Of a DNA stretch of 64,000 nucleotides, positions 25,195 to 32,794 are shown piece by piece. Location of the stretch: assembly GCA_963727465.1 (NCBI GenBank), contig CAVSGL010000004.1, forward strand, positions 1 through 64,000. The letters run 5' to 3'. The position numbers were made by a program, and so were the translations under genes. The DNA comes from VRUE01 sp963727465. Its GTDB lineage: Bacteria > Actinomycetota > Thermoleophilia > Solirubrobacterales > 70-9. The notes under the pieces are model-generated. The model searched no databases and was not told the origin of the DNA. It was given only the letters and a program-made list of their open reading frames with translations. The number at the start of each line of letters is the position of its first letter. Positions within the stretch are counted from its first letter, which is position 1.

Positions 25195-25914
25195 CTATCC
25201 TCTGGCACCGCGGTTGTCCCGCAACCGGATCATTTCTCTCCAGAGGGCTTCGATCTCGCTGGAGAAGCGCTCGTTGTTCGACTCGATTGCGACCTCGGCG
25301 GCTTTCAGCGCCTCAGCGAGCGCCTGCTGCGCGGCGACCGGAGCCGAGAGATCGTGGGGCAACTCGATCCCGCTTGTTGAGATTTTGCCCACCGTTCGGC
25401 CCTCGAGGCAGCCCGCGCCGCGAGAGCGAGTGCCCTGGCGAGTGCCCCGGACCCGGTGCCCGGGGCCGTTCTTCCCGATTCGGCCGAGCTTCTTGATGTC
25501 GATGTGGATCAGCTCTCCGGGCCTGGAGCGTTCATAGCGGTTGGGCGGCTCGGGAGGCCCCAGCCGGGAGAGCTTGCCGAGGCCGATGTCGGCCAGGATC
25601 CCCGAGACCGTGGAGAGCGCCATCCCCAGGCACTCGGCGATCTCCGCACCGGTCATCCGCAGCCTGCGCAGCGCCGCGATCGCCTCGATGCGGCGCTCGG
25701 AGGTGCGGTTGGCGACTGTCTTCGGAGCCGAGCTGCGATCGAGCAGGCCGGCCTCGCCCTCGGCGCGGTAGCGGGCGATCCACTTCGAGCAGGTGCGCTC
25801 GCTGACTCCGGCGGCCTCGGCCGCCTCCGTCAGCGACCACCCCTGCTCGATGACGCGCCCGACCATCGTGAGCCTCCCCTTCGGACCGAAGGGGGCATTA
25901 GCGTGCATCTTCAT
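25195..25914 (-). pseudogene. Truncated IS481-type transposase fused to the tail of a host gene
   Basis: From the ATG at 25914 the protein has the usual IS481 N-terminus: FGPKGRLTMVGRVIEQGWSLTEAAEAAGVSERTCSKWIARYR (helix-turn-helix), LDRSSAPKTVANRT, a second helix-turn-helix, and GELIHIDIKKLGRI with the first catalytic aspartate. The match stops near residue 170, at RSRGAGCLE; the rest of the DDE domain is gone, so it cannot transpose. The frame then runs on into GRTVGKISTSGIELPHDLSAPVAAQQ and a coiled coil (SNNERFSSEIEALWREMIRLRD) that belongs to the interrupted host gene. Confidence 0.8.
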
Positions 25915-25999
25915 CCGGGTCATCTCCTTGGTGCTGGGTGGGTAGACACCCCCAGCCTCCAAGGAGACCCGGATGAACAACGTGGTCAGGAACTACAGC
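25400..25999 (-). mobile_element. IS481-family remnant (5-prime end only)
   Basis: The transposase-start end is intact: on the minus strand, near 25999, TGTAGTTCCTGACCACGTTG, a typical IS481-type terminal sequence. The other end and the second half of the transposase are deleted; the inner junction near 25400-25410 is judged from where protein similarity stops. The remnant splits a membrane protein gene. Confidence 0.75.
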
Positions 26000-26203
26000 T
26001 AGAGCAATCGCCGCGACGAACAGATATCCGGCGAAGAACAGCGCCAGCCCCACCTCGCCTCTGTAGAGGACCGCCGAGTCAAGCGCATACGAGGGAACGC
26101 TCGGCGGAGGCGCGGCATCGATAGCTGCCGCCACCGCGAACATGGCATCGATCACCACAAGCGCCGAGAACATGTATCGCCTATGCCGTGAACCGGGAGT
26201 CAT
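26000..26203 (-). pseudogene. N-terminal fragment of a membrane protein gene broken by the IS remnant
   Basis: About 68 codons: a short basic start, a hydrophobic segment (MFSALVVIDAMFAVAAAIDAA) and a second one (GLALFFAGYLFVAAIALA) that ends where the IS begins. The C-terminal part continues at 25195-25400 (GRTVGKISTSGIELP... and a coiled coil). Joined, they would give a two-helix membrane protein with a cytoplasmic coiled coil. It follows tadC by 3 nt and may have been part of the pilus operon. Family unknown. Confidence 0.6.
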
Positions 26204-26206
26204 CCG

Positions 26207-26857
26207 TCAGAAGCCGGCGAGCAGGACGTCGGCGTTGGCGAGCAGGGCGGCGGCGATCATCAGCAGGACGGAGGGGACGAGGAGCAGGGCGACGACGAGC
26301 TGGATCTTGGGGGCGGCGCGGGCCGCGCGCTCCTCGATCAGACGGCGCTGATCGCGGCGCAGGCCGGTCGCCTGGCGGCGCAGCTGGTCGGCCAGGGGGG
26401 AACCGAGCCGGCGCGAGCGCTCGATCGCGGCGCAGAGTGCGGCGACCTCGGCGCCGGGGACGCGCTCCCGCAGGGCCGCGAGGGCGGCGGAGAGCGGCCG
26501 GCCGCACTCGATTTCGGCGCTTGCCATTCGCAGCTCGGCGGCGAGCGGGCCGGCGCCCGCCGAGCCGATCTCGGCGAAGCCGGCCGCCGGCGTGCGCCCC
26601 GCCGCCGAGCCGACCGCCAGCAGGTCGAGCGCATCGGGGAGCGCGGCGACGAGCCGCCGGCGCCGCATGCGCGCGCGCCGCTCGAGCCAGGCATCGGGCG
26701 CGAGGAAGCCGCTCACGGGCAGGGCGACGGCGACGAGCCAGGCGAGGCGACCGGGCGCCGCCGGGGCCGCGATCAGGGCCGCGGTCGCGCCCGCGGCGAC
26801 GCCGCCGAGCCTCGCCGCGAGCGGCGGCTGCTCCCGGCTCTGCCGCCAGCGCCTCAC
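26207..26857 (-). CDS. tadC: Tad pilus platform protein TadC
   Basis: Inner-membrane platform protein of the Tad (Flp) pilus system (216 aa). It is a type II secretion F domain protein with helices at both ends: N-terminal VAAGATAALIAAPAA and LAWLVAVALPVSGFLA, central cytoplasmic helices (LPDALDLLAVGSAAGRTPAAGF, AEVAALCAAIERSRRLGSPLADQLRRQA) and C-terminal LVVALLLVPSVLLMIAAALLA. The C-terminal part of tadB precedes it with a 4-nt overlap. Confidence 0.85.
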   Translation of the reverse strand: MRRWRQSREQPPLAARLGGVAAGATAALIAAPAAPGRLAWLVAVALPVSGFLAPDAWLERRARMRRRRLVAALPDALDLLAVGSAAGRTPAAGFAEIGSAGAGPLAAELRMASAEIECGRPLSAALAALRERVPGAEVAALCAAIERSRRLGSPLADQLRRQATGLRRDQRRLIEERAARAAPKIQLVVALLLVPSVLLMIAAALLANADVLLAGF

Positions 26858-27711
26858 TCGACCACCCGGGCGAAGCGGCGGATCGCGACGAAGCCGGCGA
26901 CCTGGAGCGCCGCCGCGAGCGCCAGCAGGACCGCCGAGGCGGGAGCGCTGAGGACCTCGACCAGGAACCCCGGCCGCAGCAGCTCGGCGAAGAGGGCGCC
27001 GCCGGCGGGCATCGCGACGACGAGCAATCCGGTGAAGCGGGCCTGCGCGGTCGCCGAGCGCGCCTCCTCGGCGACCCGGTCGCGCTCCGCCGCGCCCTCG
27101 GCGAAGCGCCGCAGCAGACCGGCCAGGTCGCCGCCCGCGCGGCGCTGGCTGAGCAGGGCCGCGGCGAAGGCGTCGACCCGCGGCGAGCGCATCCGCCGGC
27201 GCAGGGCCTCGACCGCGAGCGCGGTGGGCGCGCCCAGCTCGAGCTCGGCTCCGAGCCGGGCGAGCTCGACCGCCGCCGGACCCTCGACCGAACCGGCCGC
27301 GGCCGGCAGCGAGGCGCGCAGCGAACGGCCGGCGGCGAGCGAGTCGGCCACCGCGGTCGCGACGGCGGGCAGGGCGCGCTCGACCCGCCGCCGGAACCGG
27401 CGGCGGCGGCTGGAGACCGCCCAGGCCGCGATCGCCGGACCGGCGACGGCCAGCGGCAGCGCCGCGACCGCTCCGGCGAGGAACCAGCCGCCGAGCAGCG
27501 CCGCCGCGGCGCCGACCGCAGCCAGCCGGCGGCGCTCCGGCGTCGAGGGCGCATAGCCCTCCTCCCCCGCCCGGCGCAGCGGCTCCAGCGCCAGCCGCAG
27601 CCAGGCGGTCACCGCCGGCGTCGCCAGCACCGCTTCGCGCGCGGCGAGGGCCGCGAGCCCGCCGGCAGCCGCGCCGGCAACCGGCAGCAGCGGCGACGCA
27701 GCGGGGCTCAC
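26854..27711 (-). CDS. tadB: Tad pilus platform protein TadB
   Basis: Second platform protein, expected to pair with TadC (285 aa). Helices near residues 10-30 and 65-100, then the cytoplasmic F domain (RRRVERALPAVATAVADSLAAGRSLRASL, RRMRSPRVDAFAAALLSQRRAGGDLAGLLRRFAEGAAERDRV) and two C-terminal helices. Very Ala/Arg/Leu-rich, normal for this GC content. Overlaps tadA and tadC by 4 nt each, so the three are translationally linked. Confidence 0.85.
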   Translation of the reverse strand: MSPAASPLLPVAGAAAGGLAALAAREAVLATPAVTAWLRLALEPLRRAGEEGYAPSTPERRRLAAVGAAAALLGGWFLAGAVAALPLAVAGPAIAAWAVSSRRRRFRRRVERALPAVATAVADSLAAGRSLRASLPAAAGSVEGPAAVELARLGAELELGAPTALAVEALRRRMRSPRVDAFAAALLSQRRAGGDLAGLLRRFAEGAAERDRVAEEARSATAQARFTGLLVVAMPAGGALFAELLRPGFLVEVLSAPASAVLLALAAALQVAGFVAIRRFARVVE

Positions 27712-28805
27712 GCGCCCACCTCGGCGATCTCGGTGAGGCGGCGGGAGCCGTCGGCCCGCCGCTCGATCTGGACGACGAGATCGATGCCGCGGCGGGCCTG
27801 CGCGGCGACCGCCGCGTGCGGCAGCCCGAGACCCGCCATCAGCGCCAGCGTCTCGAGCCGGGCCAGCGCGTCGGCCGGGGAGTTGGCGTGCACGGTCGAG
27901 AGCGCCCCGCGATGGCCGGTGTTGAGCGCGGTCAGCAGGTCGAGCGCCTCGGCGCCCCGCACCTCGCCGATCACGATCCGGTCGGGGCGCATGCGCAGGG
28001 CATTGCGCAGCAGGTCGCGGATCGTCACCTCGCCCCTGCCCTCGACCCCCGCCGGGCGGCTCTCCAGCCGCACCACGTGGCGGCCCCGCAGGCGCAGCTC
28101 GGCGGCGTCCTCGATCGTCACCAGCCGCTCGCCGGGCGCGACGAAGCCCGAGAGCGCGTTGAGCAGCGTCGTCTTGCCGGAGCCGGTCCCGCCGCTGATC
28201 AGGATGCTGCGCCGGGCGCGGACGGCGTCCGCCAATCGCTCGAGCTGGGCCTCGCTCAGCGTCCCCAACTCGACCAGCTCGCGCGCGCCCGGCCGCTCGG
28301 CCCCGAAGCGGCGGATCGAGAGCGCCGGCCCGTCGATCGCCAGCGGCGGGATCACGGCGTTGACCCGCGAGCCGTCGGCAAGGCGCGCGTCGACCATCGG
28401 GCTGAGCTCGTCGATGCGGCGGCCGAGCGGCGCGAGGATGCGCTCGATCGCGTTGCGCAGCTCGTCCTCGTCGGCGAACGCCGCTGCCGCCGCCTCGATC
28501 CTGCCGCCGCGCTCGACGTAGACCTCGTGCGGCCCGTTGACCATCACCTCCTCCACGGTCGGGTCGGCGAGCAGGTCCTCGAGCGGCCCCAGCCCGACCG
28601 TCTCGCGCAGCACCCTGGCGACCAGCGCCTCGCGGTCCTCGTCGCCGAGCAGCGCCGCCTCGGCCCCGACCAGTTCGCGCACCTGCTCGGCGAGCCCGGC
28701 GTCCGGCGCCACTCCCGCCGCGGCCGCCTCGCGGCGCGACTCGATCAGCCGCGTCCGCAGCGCGTCCGCGAGCTCGTCCAGCTGCCGCTGCCGCACCTCC
28801 GCCAA
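27708..28805 (-). CDS. tadA: Tad pilus assembly ATPase TadA (CpaF family)
   Basis: Hexameric secretion ATPase that powers pilus assembly (365 aa). Seen: an N-terminal helical part (LADPTVEEVMVNGPHEVYVERGGRI), FGAERPG, Walker A ILISGGTGSGKTTLLNAL, the Asp box VTIEDAAELRL, the Walker B-like IVIGEVRGAEALDLLTALNTGH, and the His box GALSTVHANSPADALARLE. All catalytic motifs look intact. It lies just after a CpaB-like gene and upstream of tadB. Confidence 0.95.
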   Translation of the reverse strand: MAEVRQRQLDELADALRTRLIESRREAAAAGVAPDAGLAEQVRELVGAEAALLGDEDREALVARVLRETVGLGPLEDLLADPTVEEVMVNGPHEVYVERGGRIEAAAAAFADEDELRNAIERILAPLGRRIDELSPMVDARLADGSRVNAVIPPLAIDGPALSIRRFGAERPGARELVELGTLSEAQLERLADAVRARRSILISGGTGSGKTTLLNALSGFVAPGERLVTIEDAAELRLRGRHVVRLESRPAGVEGRGEVTIRDLLRNALRMRPDRIVIGEVRGAEALDLLTALNTGHRGALSTVHANSPADALARLETLALMAGLGLPHAAVAAQARRGIDLVVQIERRADGSRRLTEIAEVGA

Positions 28806-28806
28806 C

Positions 28807-29463
28807 TCACCCCTCCGGCAGCAGGGTCAGCCTGCGGGCGAAGCTCTCGGCGGCGATCAGGCGCAGCGCCTGGCGCCTGGTCAGGCCCAGGGTGGCCTCG
28901 GCCGTCGCGCCGGGCGCGGCGCCTTCGGCGCTCGCCCGGAGGGCGAGCAGAGGGACGCCCGCGGCGGCGACGTAGGTCCTGCCCGCCCCGCCGCCGCGCG
29001 GTTCGGTCGTGACGACGACGTCCACGCGCGAGCCCGCCGGCGAGGGTCCGGCGGCGAGCAGGGCCCCGGCCCCGCCGACGGCGATCTCGACCGGTCGCCG
29101 GCCGCCGCCGAGGCGCCGCCGCCGAGCCCTCCCCCCGCCGCCGGCGCCGAGCTGGGCGCCGAGCAGGTAGGAGCCGGCCGGCAGCGGCGCCCGGGTGCGC
29201 AGGCCCAGCGCTTCCCGCGGCGCCGCGAGGGCGCCGGGTGGGACGAAACGCCGCGGGACGCGCCGCAGCGCCAGCGCGGACTCGACCTCCTCCGGCCCCA
29301 GCCGCCGCCCGGCCGCAAACGCCGTCTCGACCACGACCACCGGGCGCAGCGGTCCGTAGCCGTGGACCGCGCTGTCCCCGTAGCCATTGGCGATCGCGGC
29401 CGCGCCGGCCGCGGCGAGCAGCGCCGCGACGAGAAAGACGAGCGCGCGCCGCCGCCGGCTCAC
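28807..29463 (-). CDS. CpaB/RcpC-like SAF-domain pilus protein
   Basis: Probable periplasmic or outer assembly factor of the Tad system (218 aa). GTG start at 29463: a basic N-terminus, one membrane helix (ALVFLVAALLAAAGAAAIANGY), then an SAF-type domain (VETAFAAGRRLGPEEVESALALRRVPRRFVPPGALA...) and a C-terminal Gly/Arg-rich part ending in a helical tail (TLGLTRRQALRLIAAESFARRLTLLP). Only weakly like CpaB; the position between the kinase and tadA supports the call. Overlaps the kinase by 4 nt. Confidence 0.75.
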   Translation of the reverse strand: MSRRRRALVFLVAALLAAAGAAAIANGYGDSAVHGYGPLRPVVVVETAFAAGRRLGPEEVESALALRRVPRRFVPPGALAAPREALGLRTRAPLPAGSYLLGAQLGAGGGGRARRRRLGGGRRPVEIAVGGAGALLAAGPSPAGSRVDVVVTTEPRGGGAGRTYVAAAGVPLLALRASAEGAAPGATAEATLGLTRRQALRLIAAESFARRLTLLPEG

Positions 29464-30188
29464 GCCGCCGCCGCCGCGTTGCGCCTGGGTGACAGGGGCA
29501 GGTCGAGCATCGCCAGCGAGCCGCGGGCCGAGCGGCGCAGGGCAAAGCGGCCGCCGTGCTCGGCGGCGACCCGCCGCACGACCGCGAGCCCGTGACCGCG
29601 GCGGCGGCCGGAGAGCCGGGCGATCGCCTCCGCGGGGCTCTCCCGCCGCGACGGCGGCCGCGAGTCGCGGCCCGAGTCGGCGACGACGATCCGCACACCG
29701 CCCCTGTAGGGGCGGGCGTCGATCCAGATCCGCGGGCCGCCGTGCTCGATCGCGTTGACGATCAGGTTGTCGAGCGCCTGCGCGAGCTCGACCCGGTGGC
29801 CGTGGACGACGGCGTCGCCGGCGCGCCAGCGCAGCCGCAGGGAGCCGCCGCCGAGGCTCGCCCGCGAGCGCCAGCGGCGCGCGGCGGAGTCGAGCAGCGC
29901 GCGCAGTTCGATCGATTCCGCCGGGCGCGGCAGCGGCGGACCGCCGTTGACCTCGCGCTCGAGCCGCTCCAGCGCCGCCGCGGCGAGCCGCACCGAGCTC
30001 TCCAGCACCGGCACCCGGTCCGCGCCCCCGCCGGCGAGCGCGATCGTCTGCAACGGCCGGCGCAGCTCGTGCAGGGCCTCGTTGAGCGAGTTGCGGCGGC
30101 GGCCGGCGCGCATGCCCTGGGCCGCGGCCACGGCGGCCAGCGTCGCCGCCAACGGCCAGCCGGCGAACGTCTGGGCGAGCTCGATCAT
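29460..30188 (-). CDS. Sensor histidine kinase of the Tad operon
   Basis: Partner of the broken response regulator upstream (242 aa). One short hydrophobic N-terminal segment (AGWPLAATLAAVAAAQG), a dimerisation helix with the phospho-acceptor His40 in LHELRRPLQTI, and a compact ATPase domain: ALDNLIVNAIEHGGP (N box), VVADSGRD (G1, shortened) and RRGHGLAVVRRVAAEHGG (G2). No extracytoplasmic sensor domain. It overlaps the regulator fragment by 4 nt. Since its partner is split by the ICE, it may now have nothing to signal to. Confidence 0.85.
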   Translation of the reverse strand: MIELAQTFAGWPLAATLAAVAAAQGMRAGRRRNSLNEALHELRRPLQTIALAGGGADRVPVLESSVRLAAAALERLEREVNGGPPLPRPAESIELRALLDSAARRWRSRASLGGGSLRLRWRAGDAVVHGHRVELAQALDNLIVNAIEHGGPRIWIDARPYRGGVRIVVADSGRDSRPPSRRESPAEAIARLSGRRRGHGLAVVRRVAAEHGGRFALRRSARGSLAMLDLPLSPRRNAAAAA

Positions 30189-30553
30189 CCGTCGAGGAGC
30201 CGATAACCGACTCCCCAGCAGTTGACGATGAACCGCGCCCGCTCGGGGTCGAGCTTGCGCCGCAGCCGGCTCGCGTGCGAGTCGAGCGTGCGCGTCTTCG
30301 TCGGCGCCCGCTCACCCCAGACTTCGGCGAGCAGCTCGTGCTTGGGAAAGACCCGGTGCGGGTCCGTGGCCAGCACGCGCAGCAGCGAGAACTCTTTCTT
30401 CGAGAGCTCCACCTCGCGCGTTCCGACCCAGGCGCGGTGGCGACCCGGGTCGACGACGATCTCGCCCACCCGCGTGGGCCCGCTGCGCATGTGCCGGGAG
30501 CGCCGCAGCACCGCCGCGATCCGCGCCCGCAGCTCACCGTACACATAGGGCTT
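30185..30553 (-). pseudogene. DNA-binding half of a split OmpR-type response regulator
   Basis: Begins at the ICE junction with KPYVYGELRARIAAVLRRS, the end of a receiver domain, and contains a full winged-helix domain: VVDPGRHRAWVGTREVELSKKEFSLLRVLA, FPKHELLAEVWG, TRTLDSHASRLRRKL and a stop after GVGYRLLDG. The receiver half is at 54144-54488. The frame continues into the ICE to a TTG at 30598, so a 137-residue chimera lacking the phosphorylation site could still be made. Target genes are probably those of the Tad operon. Confidence 0.9.
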
Positions 30554-30575
30554 GCCTTTCGAGCAATTGTTTGGC
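30546..30575. other. attL (left attachment site)
   Basis: Chromosomal TAG then core GGCTT (30549-30553), then the element arm, ending in the 11-bp AATTGTTTGGC. The cross-over is probably at TT (30552-30553), the midpoint of the rebuilt circle site. Confidence 0.85.
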
Positions 30576-30606
30576 CCGATCCCGCTAGGCCAAAGCAAGC
30601 AATAGC

Positions 30607-30680
30607 GCCTCAGGTTCTACGGTTTGTGACTAGCGGTGTCGGCTCCGAACCGCCAGAGACCGTGCGTCACACCCTGAGGC
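30607..30680. repeat. Nested inverted repeat near the ICE left end
   Basis: GCCTCAGG (30607-30614) pairs with CCTGAGGC (30673-30680); inside, TGTGAC (30625-30630) pairs with GTCACA (30666-30671). Could form a structured RNA or protein-binding site. Confidence 0.55.
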
Positions 30681-30697
30681 ATGCCAAAGCAGACCCC

Positions 30698-30714
30698 CGG
30701 CGGTCGGGGTTGGG
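30698..30714 (+). repeat. 17-bp ICE motif, copy 1
   Basis: CGGCGGTCGGGGTTGGG. The same 17 bases occur at 34547-34563 and, inverted, at 34729-34745. Confidence 0.8.
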
Positions 30715-30737
30715 CTACGGCGGGCGCTTCGCGCGCT

Positions 30738-30821
30738 GGTGAGCACATGCTTCCCCGGCGGGACATGGGAGGTGCCCCCGCCGGGGAAGCATGTGCTCAC
30801 CTAGCGAATACGATAGGCGAC
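30738..30821. repeat. ICE hairpin element, copy 1
   Basis: Perfect 25-bp arms (30738-30762 and 30777-30801) around 14 nt, followed by GCGAATACGATAGGCGAC (30804-30821). The same structure recurs at 31230-31312. Confidence 0.85.
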
Positions 30822-30890
30822 AAAGGTCGGAGAACCTTGCGGGGCGGTTGATGCCGATCCCGGAAGACGCGGGATGCGATTGCGGACGGC

Positions 30891-31157
30891 TCATGTGCCG
30901 AAAACCTCCGCGGCGCGCACGGCGGCATGTGTCGGCTCCACCACGCCGCTCTCGATGCGGATCAGGCCGGAGCGCATCAACTCCTGGAGGCGGTCTTCCA
31001 CCGCAGCCCGGTCTGTGTCGCTCGGCGCGTCCTGCATGCGCAGCGCCAGCTCGTCGGTGCTCAGGCGCGCAGGGTAACGGGAGACGATCTCCGCGAGCAC
31101 GGCCTGTTCGAGCCACAGGTCCCGCTCGTGAGGCGTTCCGTCAATCACCCCGGGCAT
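30891..31157 (-). CDS. Small winged-helix-like protein of the ICE
   Basis: 88 aa from the ATG at 31157 (the frame is open to 31238, inside a hairpin, which is unlikely to be translated). The fold looks like a winged helix: LWLEQAVLAEIVSRYPARLSTDELALRMQDAPSDTDRAAVEDRLQELMRSGLIRIESGVVEPTHAA, i.e. helix, helix, recognition helix and a beta wing. Last gene of a run of four small regulatory genes on the minus strand. Probably a transcription factor controlling ICE transfer; targets unknown. Confidence 0.6.
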   Translation of the reverse strand: MPGVIDGTPHERDLWLEQAVLAEIVSRYPARLSTDELALRMQDAPSDTDRAAVEDRLQELMRSGLIRIESGVVEPTHAAVRAAEVFGT

Positions 31158-31798
31158 CGATGCGTCCTCCGAACTCGAAGCCGCGCTCGCCATCGCGGTC
31201 GGGGGCGCAGCGACTGCACGACGGCCATTGGTGAGCACATGCTTCCCCGGCAGGACGTGGGAGTGTCACCGCCGGGGAAGCATGTGCTCACCTTGCGAAT
31301 ACGATAGGCGACGCTGACCGACTCGCGACGGCGGTGGCTCCATTTGCTCCCCCTCCCGGTCAACTCGAACTTGCCGTCCCCGTGACACCGCTCGTCGTCG
31401 CCCGACACTGCCGGGAGCCACAGCACCATCAGCGCAAAGCCGACCGCAAACGCTGCAATGCCCACGGCCGCGAGCGGCGAAAACGTCGAGCCCGCTTCGG
31501 TCCCGATCACGAACAGGATCACGCCGGACAGGGCAAGCAATGTCGCCGCCCGCTGCCTGGCATCTCGCCAAGACACCGCGCTGAGCGGCACAACGCCGAC
31601 GATCAGCCCGATCCCTACAGCCCCAACCACCAGCGAGCCGCCGACCAGCATCGCTGTCCCACTTTGGGGTAGCCCGCCGAGCAAGCCGAGCGTCATCAAC
31701 ACGAGCCCGGTCAGCGCCCCGACGAGAAGGCCCAGCGGTTCCAGCACTCGCCTGCTCATGAAGTCATTGCCTCCCCGTGGACTCTTCGAGTCGCTCAC
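31145..31798 (-). CDS. Small integral membrane protein of the ICE regulatory run
   Basis: Up to 217 aa. Residues 15-130 form four or five membrane helices (LEPLGLLVGALTGLVLMTLGLLGG, MLVGGSLVVGAVGIGLIVGVVPL, ATLLALSGVILFVIG, AAVGIAAFAVGFALMVLWLPAV). After about residue 155 the frame enters the hairpin element at 31230-31312 and the tail is then basic and unlike a real protein, so the original C-terminus was probably shorter or has been replaced. It overlaps the XRE regulator by 4 nt. It may sense a signal for the regulators. Confidence 0.6.
   Translation of the reverse strand: MSDSKSPRGGNDFMSRRVLEPLGLLVGALTGLVLMTLGLLGGLPQSGTAMLVGGSLVVGAVGIGLIVGVVPLSAVSWRDARQRAATLLALSGVILFVIGTEAGSTFSPLAAVGIAAFAVGFALMVLWLPAVSGDDERCHGDGKFELTGRGSKWSHRRRESVSVAYRIRKVSTCFPGGDTPTSCRGSMCSPMAVVQSLRPRPRWRARLRVRRTHRCPG
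31230..31312. repeat. ICE hairpin element, copy 2
   Basis: Arms of 22 perfect bp starting at 31230 and ending at 31292, followed by GCGAATACGATAGGCGAC (31295-31312). It shares all outer sequence with copy 1 and lies inside the 3-prime part of the membrane protein frame. Confidence 0.85.
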
Positions 31799-32061
31799 GC
31801 GCCGCCGCCTCCCCCGAACTCGAAGCCACGCTCGGCACTCCAGCGAGCATCGCCCAACAGCTCGCCGAGGGTGATGCCGAGTGCGTCGGCCACCTTGACG
31901 ACTGTCCCCAGCCTCGGTTCGCCCAGACCCCGCTCAAGCTGGCTGACCGCGCTGCGATGCACCGCAGCACGGCGGGCGAGCTCCTCTTGGCTGATCGAGG
32001 CACGGACCCGGCAGGCCCACATCCTCGCACCGAAAGCGACAGCGACGCGATTACTGCTCAT
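31795..32061 (-). CDS. XRE-family regulator of the ICE
   Basis: 88-aa helix-turn-helix protein: FGARMWACRVRASISQEELARRAAVHRSAVSQLERGLGEPRLGTVVKVADALGITLGELLG is a full Cro/CI-type domain. A short Gly-rich C-terminus follows. ATG at 32061 overlaps the upstream winged-helix gene by 4 nt. It is a likely master repressor of transfer or excision genes, as in many ICEs, but operators were not identified. Confidence 0.85.
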   Translation of the reverse strand: MSSNRVAVAFGARMWACRVRASISQEELARRAAVHRSAVSQLERGLGEPRLGTVVKVADALGITLGELLGDARWSAERGFEFGGGGGA

Positions 32062-32345
32062 TCGGCCTGCCCCGGTCTCTTTGTCAGTCGATACTTGACC
32101 GGACCGTGGCCGTTCTCGCGGACCACCAACTCGATCGCGTTGAGCGCCTTGAGTCGGCGAAGATGGTGTTTGATACGCCGACCGATGCGCCCCGTCGCCT
32201 CGTCTATGTCGAGCAACAGTTCGGCCTCGGTCAACGGCTCGGCAGCGGCAGCAAGTGCATCGATGATCGCCTTCTGCATCCAGGGCAGAATCTCGGCGGC
32301 CAGCGCCTCCCACCAAGAGGCGTCGAGCTGCGCATTTGCATTCAC
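32058..32345 (-). CDS. Winged-helix regulator of the ICE (ArsR-like)
   Basis: 95 aa. WWEALAAEILPWMQKAIIDALAAAAEPLTEAELLLDIDEATGRIGRRIKHHLRRLKALNAIELVVRENGHGPVKYRLT reads as a classic winged helix with a recognition helix (GRRIKHHLRRLKALN) and a wing. First of four overlapping regulatory genes. Upstream (32367-32414) is a hairpin, CCGAGC...GGACGGC pairing with GCCGTCC...GCTCGG, which could control the leader. Confidence 0.7.
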   Translation of the reverse strand: MNANAQLDASWWEALAAEILPWMQKAIIDALAAAAEPLTEAELLLDIDEATGRIGRRIKHHLRRLKALNAIELVVRENGHGPVKYRLTKRPGQAE

Positions 32346-32529
32346 CGCTGACCGCGCGACCCAAACCGAGCCCCGGACGGCACCCAGTCGTCCCCGCCGT
32401 CCGGTAGCTCGGTTTTCGCTCTCTCGCCGTCTGGCATAGGCAAACGCTAAGCGCCCTTACGCATCCTGATCAATTCACGTAGCGAGTCCAACGGGAAAAG
32501 TCCGTCTCTGCGAGTCGCAAGAAACACTG

Positions 32530-32566
32530 GAGGCCGAGCGTCGGCGGTCCGCCGACGCTCGGCCTC
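32530..32566 (-). terminator. Strong palindrome ending the short peptide transcript
   Basis: 18-bp perfect arms (32530-32547 and 32549-32566) around one base, 22 nt after the peptide stop codon. GC-rich, no T-run, as in many actinobacterial terminators. Confidence 0.75.
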
Positions 32567-32587
32567 AACCGGCTATTGACCCATGTG

Positions 32588-32647
32588 TCAGCCGAGCTTG
32601 CTGACAGACAGCATCGGCACGGTCGCGGAGCATTTCGCAACCTTCAT
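32588..32647 (-). CDS. 19-residue peptide gene (candidate signal peptide or RiPP-like precursor)
   Basis: ATG at 32647 to TGA at 32588, encoding MKVAKCSATVPMLSVSKLG. The evidence that it is real is the frame around it: an AT-rich promoter with TATAAA (32679-32674), a GGGAGG site 8 nt before the ATG, and a strong hairpin just after the stop. The whole transcript would be about 140 nt. The peptide has one Cys, a basic start and a small hydrophobic tail, and no signal-peptide core. It is divergent from a duplicated winged-helix regulator. It may be an intracellular effector of that regulator, an exported signal or a leader peptide; I know of no family. Confidence 0.6.
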   Translation of the reverse strand: MKVAKCSATVPMLSVSKLG

Positions 32648-32673
32648 GTCCTTCACCTCCCATTCTCGGTCGC

Positions 32674-32679
32674 TTTATA
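32674..32679 (-). promoter_or_regulatory. -10 box of the 19-residue peptide gene
   Basis: Minus-strand TATAAA in an AT-rich stretch that stands out in this GC-rich DNA. Transcription would begin near 32666, giving a leader of about 18 nt that holds GGGAGG. No clear -35. Confidence 0.5.
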
Positions 32680-32715
32680 AAGAAAATTGGAGTAAACGCA
32701 GGTCGCAGGAAGGAT

Positions 32716-32742
32716 TTGGGTAATACAACGGTTTCCTATAGA
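32716..32742 (+). promoter_or_regulatory. Candidate promoter of the duplicated winged-helix gene
   Basis: TTGGGT (32716-32721) and TATAGA (32737-32742) with a 15-nt spacer, shorter than ideal. Transcription near 32750 would favour the start at 32795 over the ATG at 32744. Confidence 0.4.
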
Positions 32743-32794
32743 TATGCCGGTAGACTTCGCGCTCAAACGGAAACGAGCGCTAGAGGGACCTTGT

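Larger units (their letters stand above)
30554..30890. other. Left-end non-coding region of the ICE
   Basis: No convincing gene. It holds the attL arm, a nested inverted repeat (30607-30680), one copy of the 17-bp motif (30698-30714) and one long hairpin (30738-30821). An origin, regulatory RNA or excision-factor sites could lie here. Confidence 0.6.

Noticed and set aside
30723..31350. ICE hairpins as CRISPR-like or phage repeats
   Set aside because: Only two copies, 492 nt apart, with a gene between; no spacer pattern.
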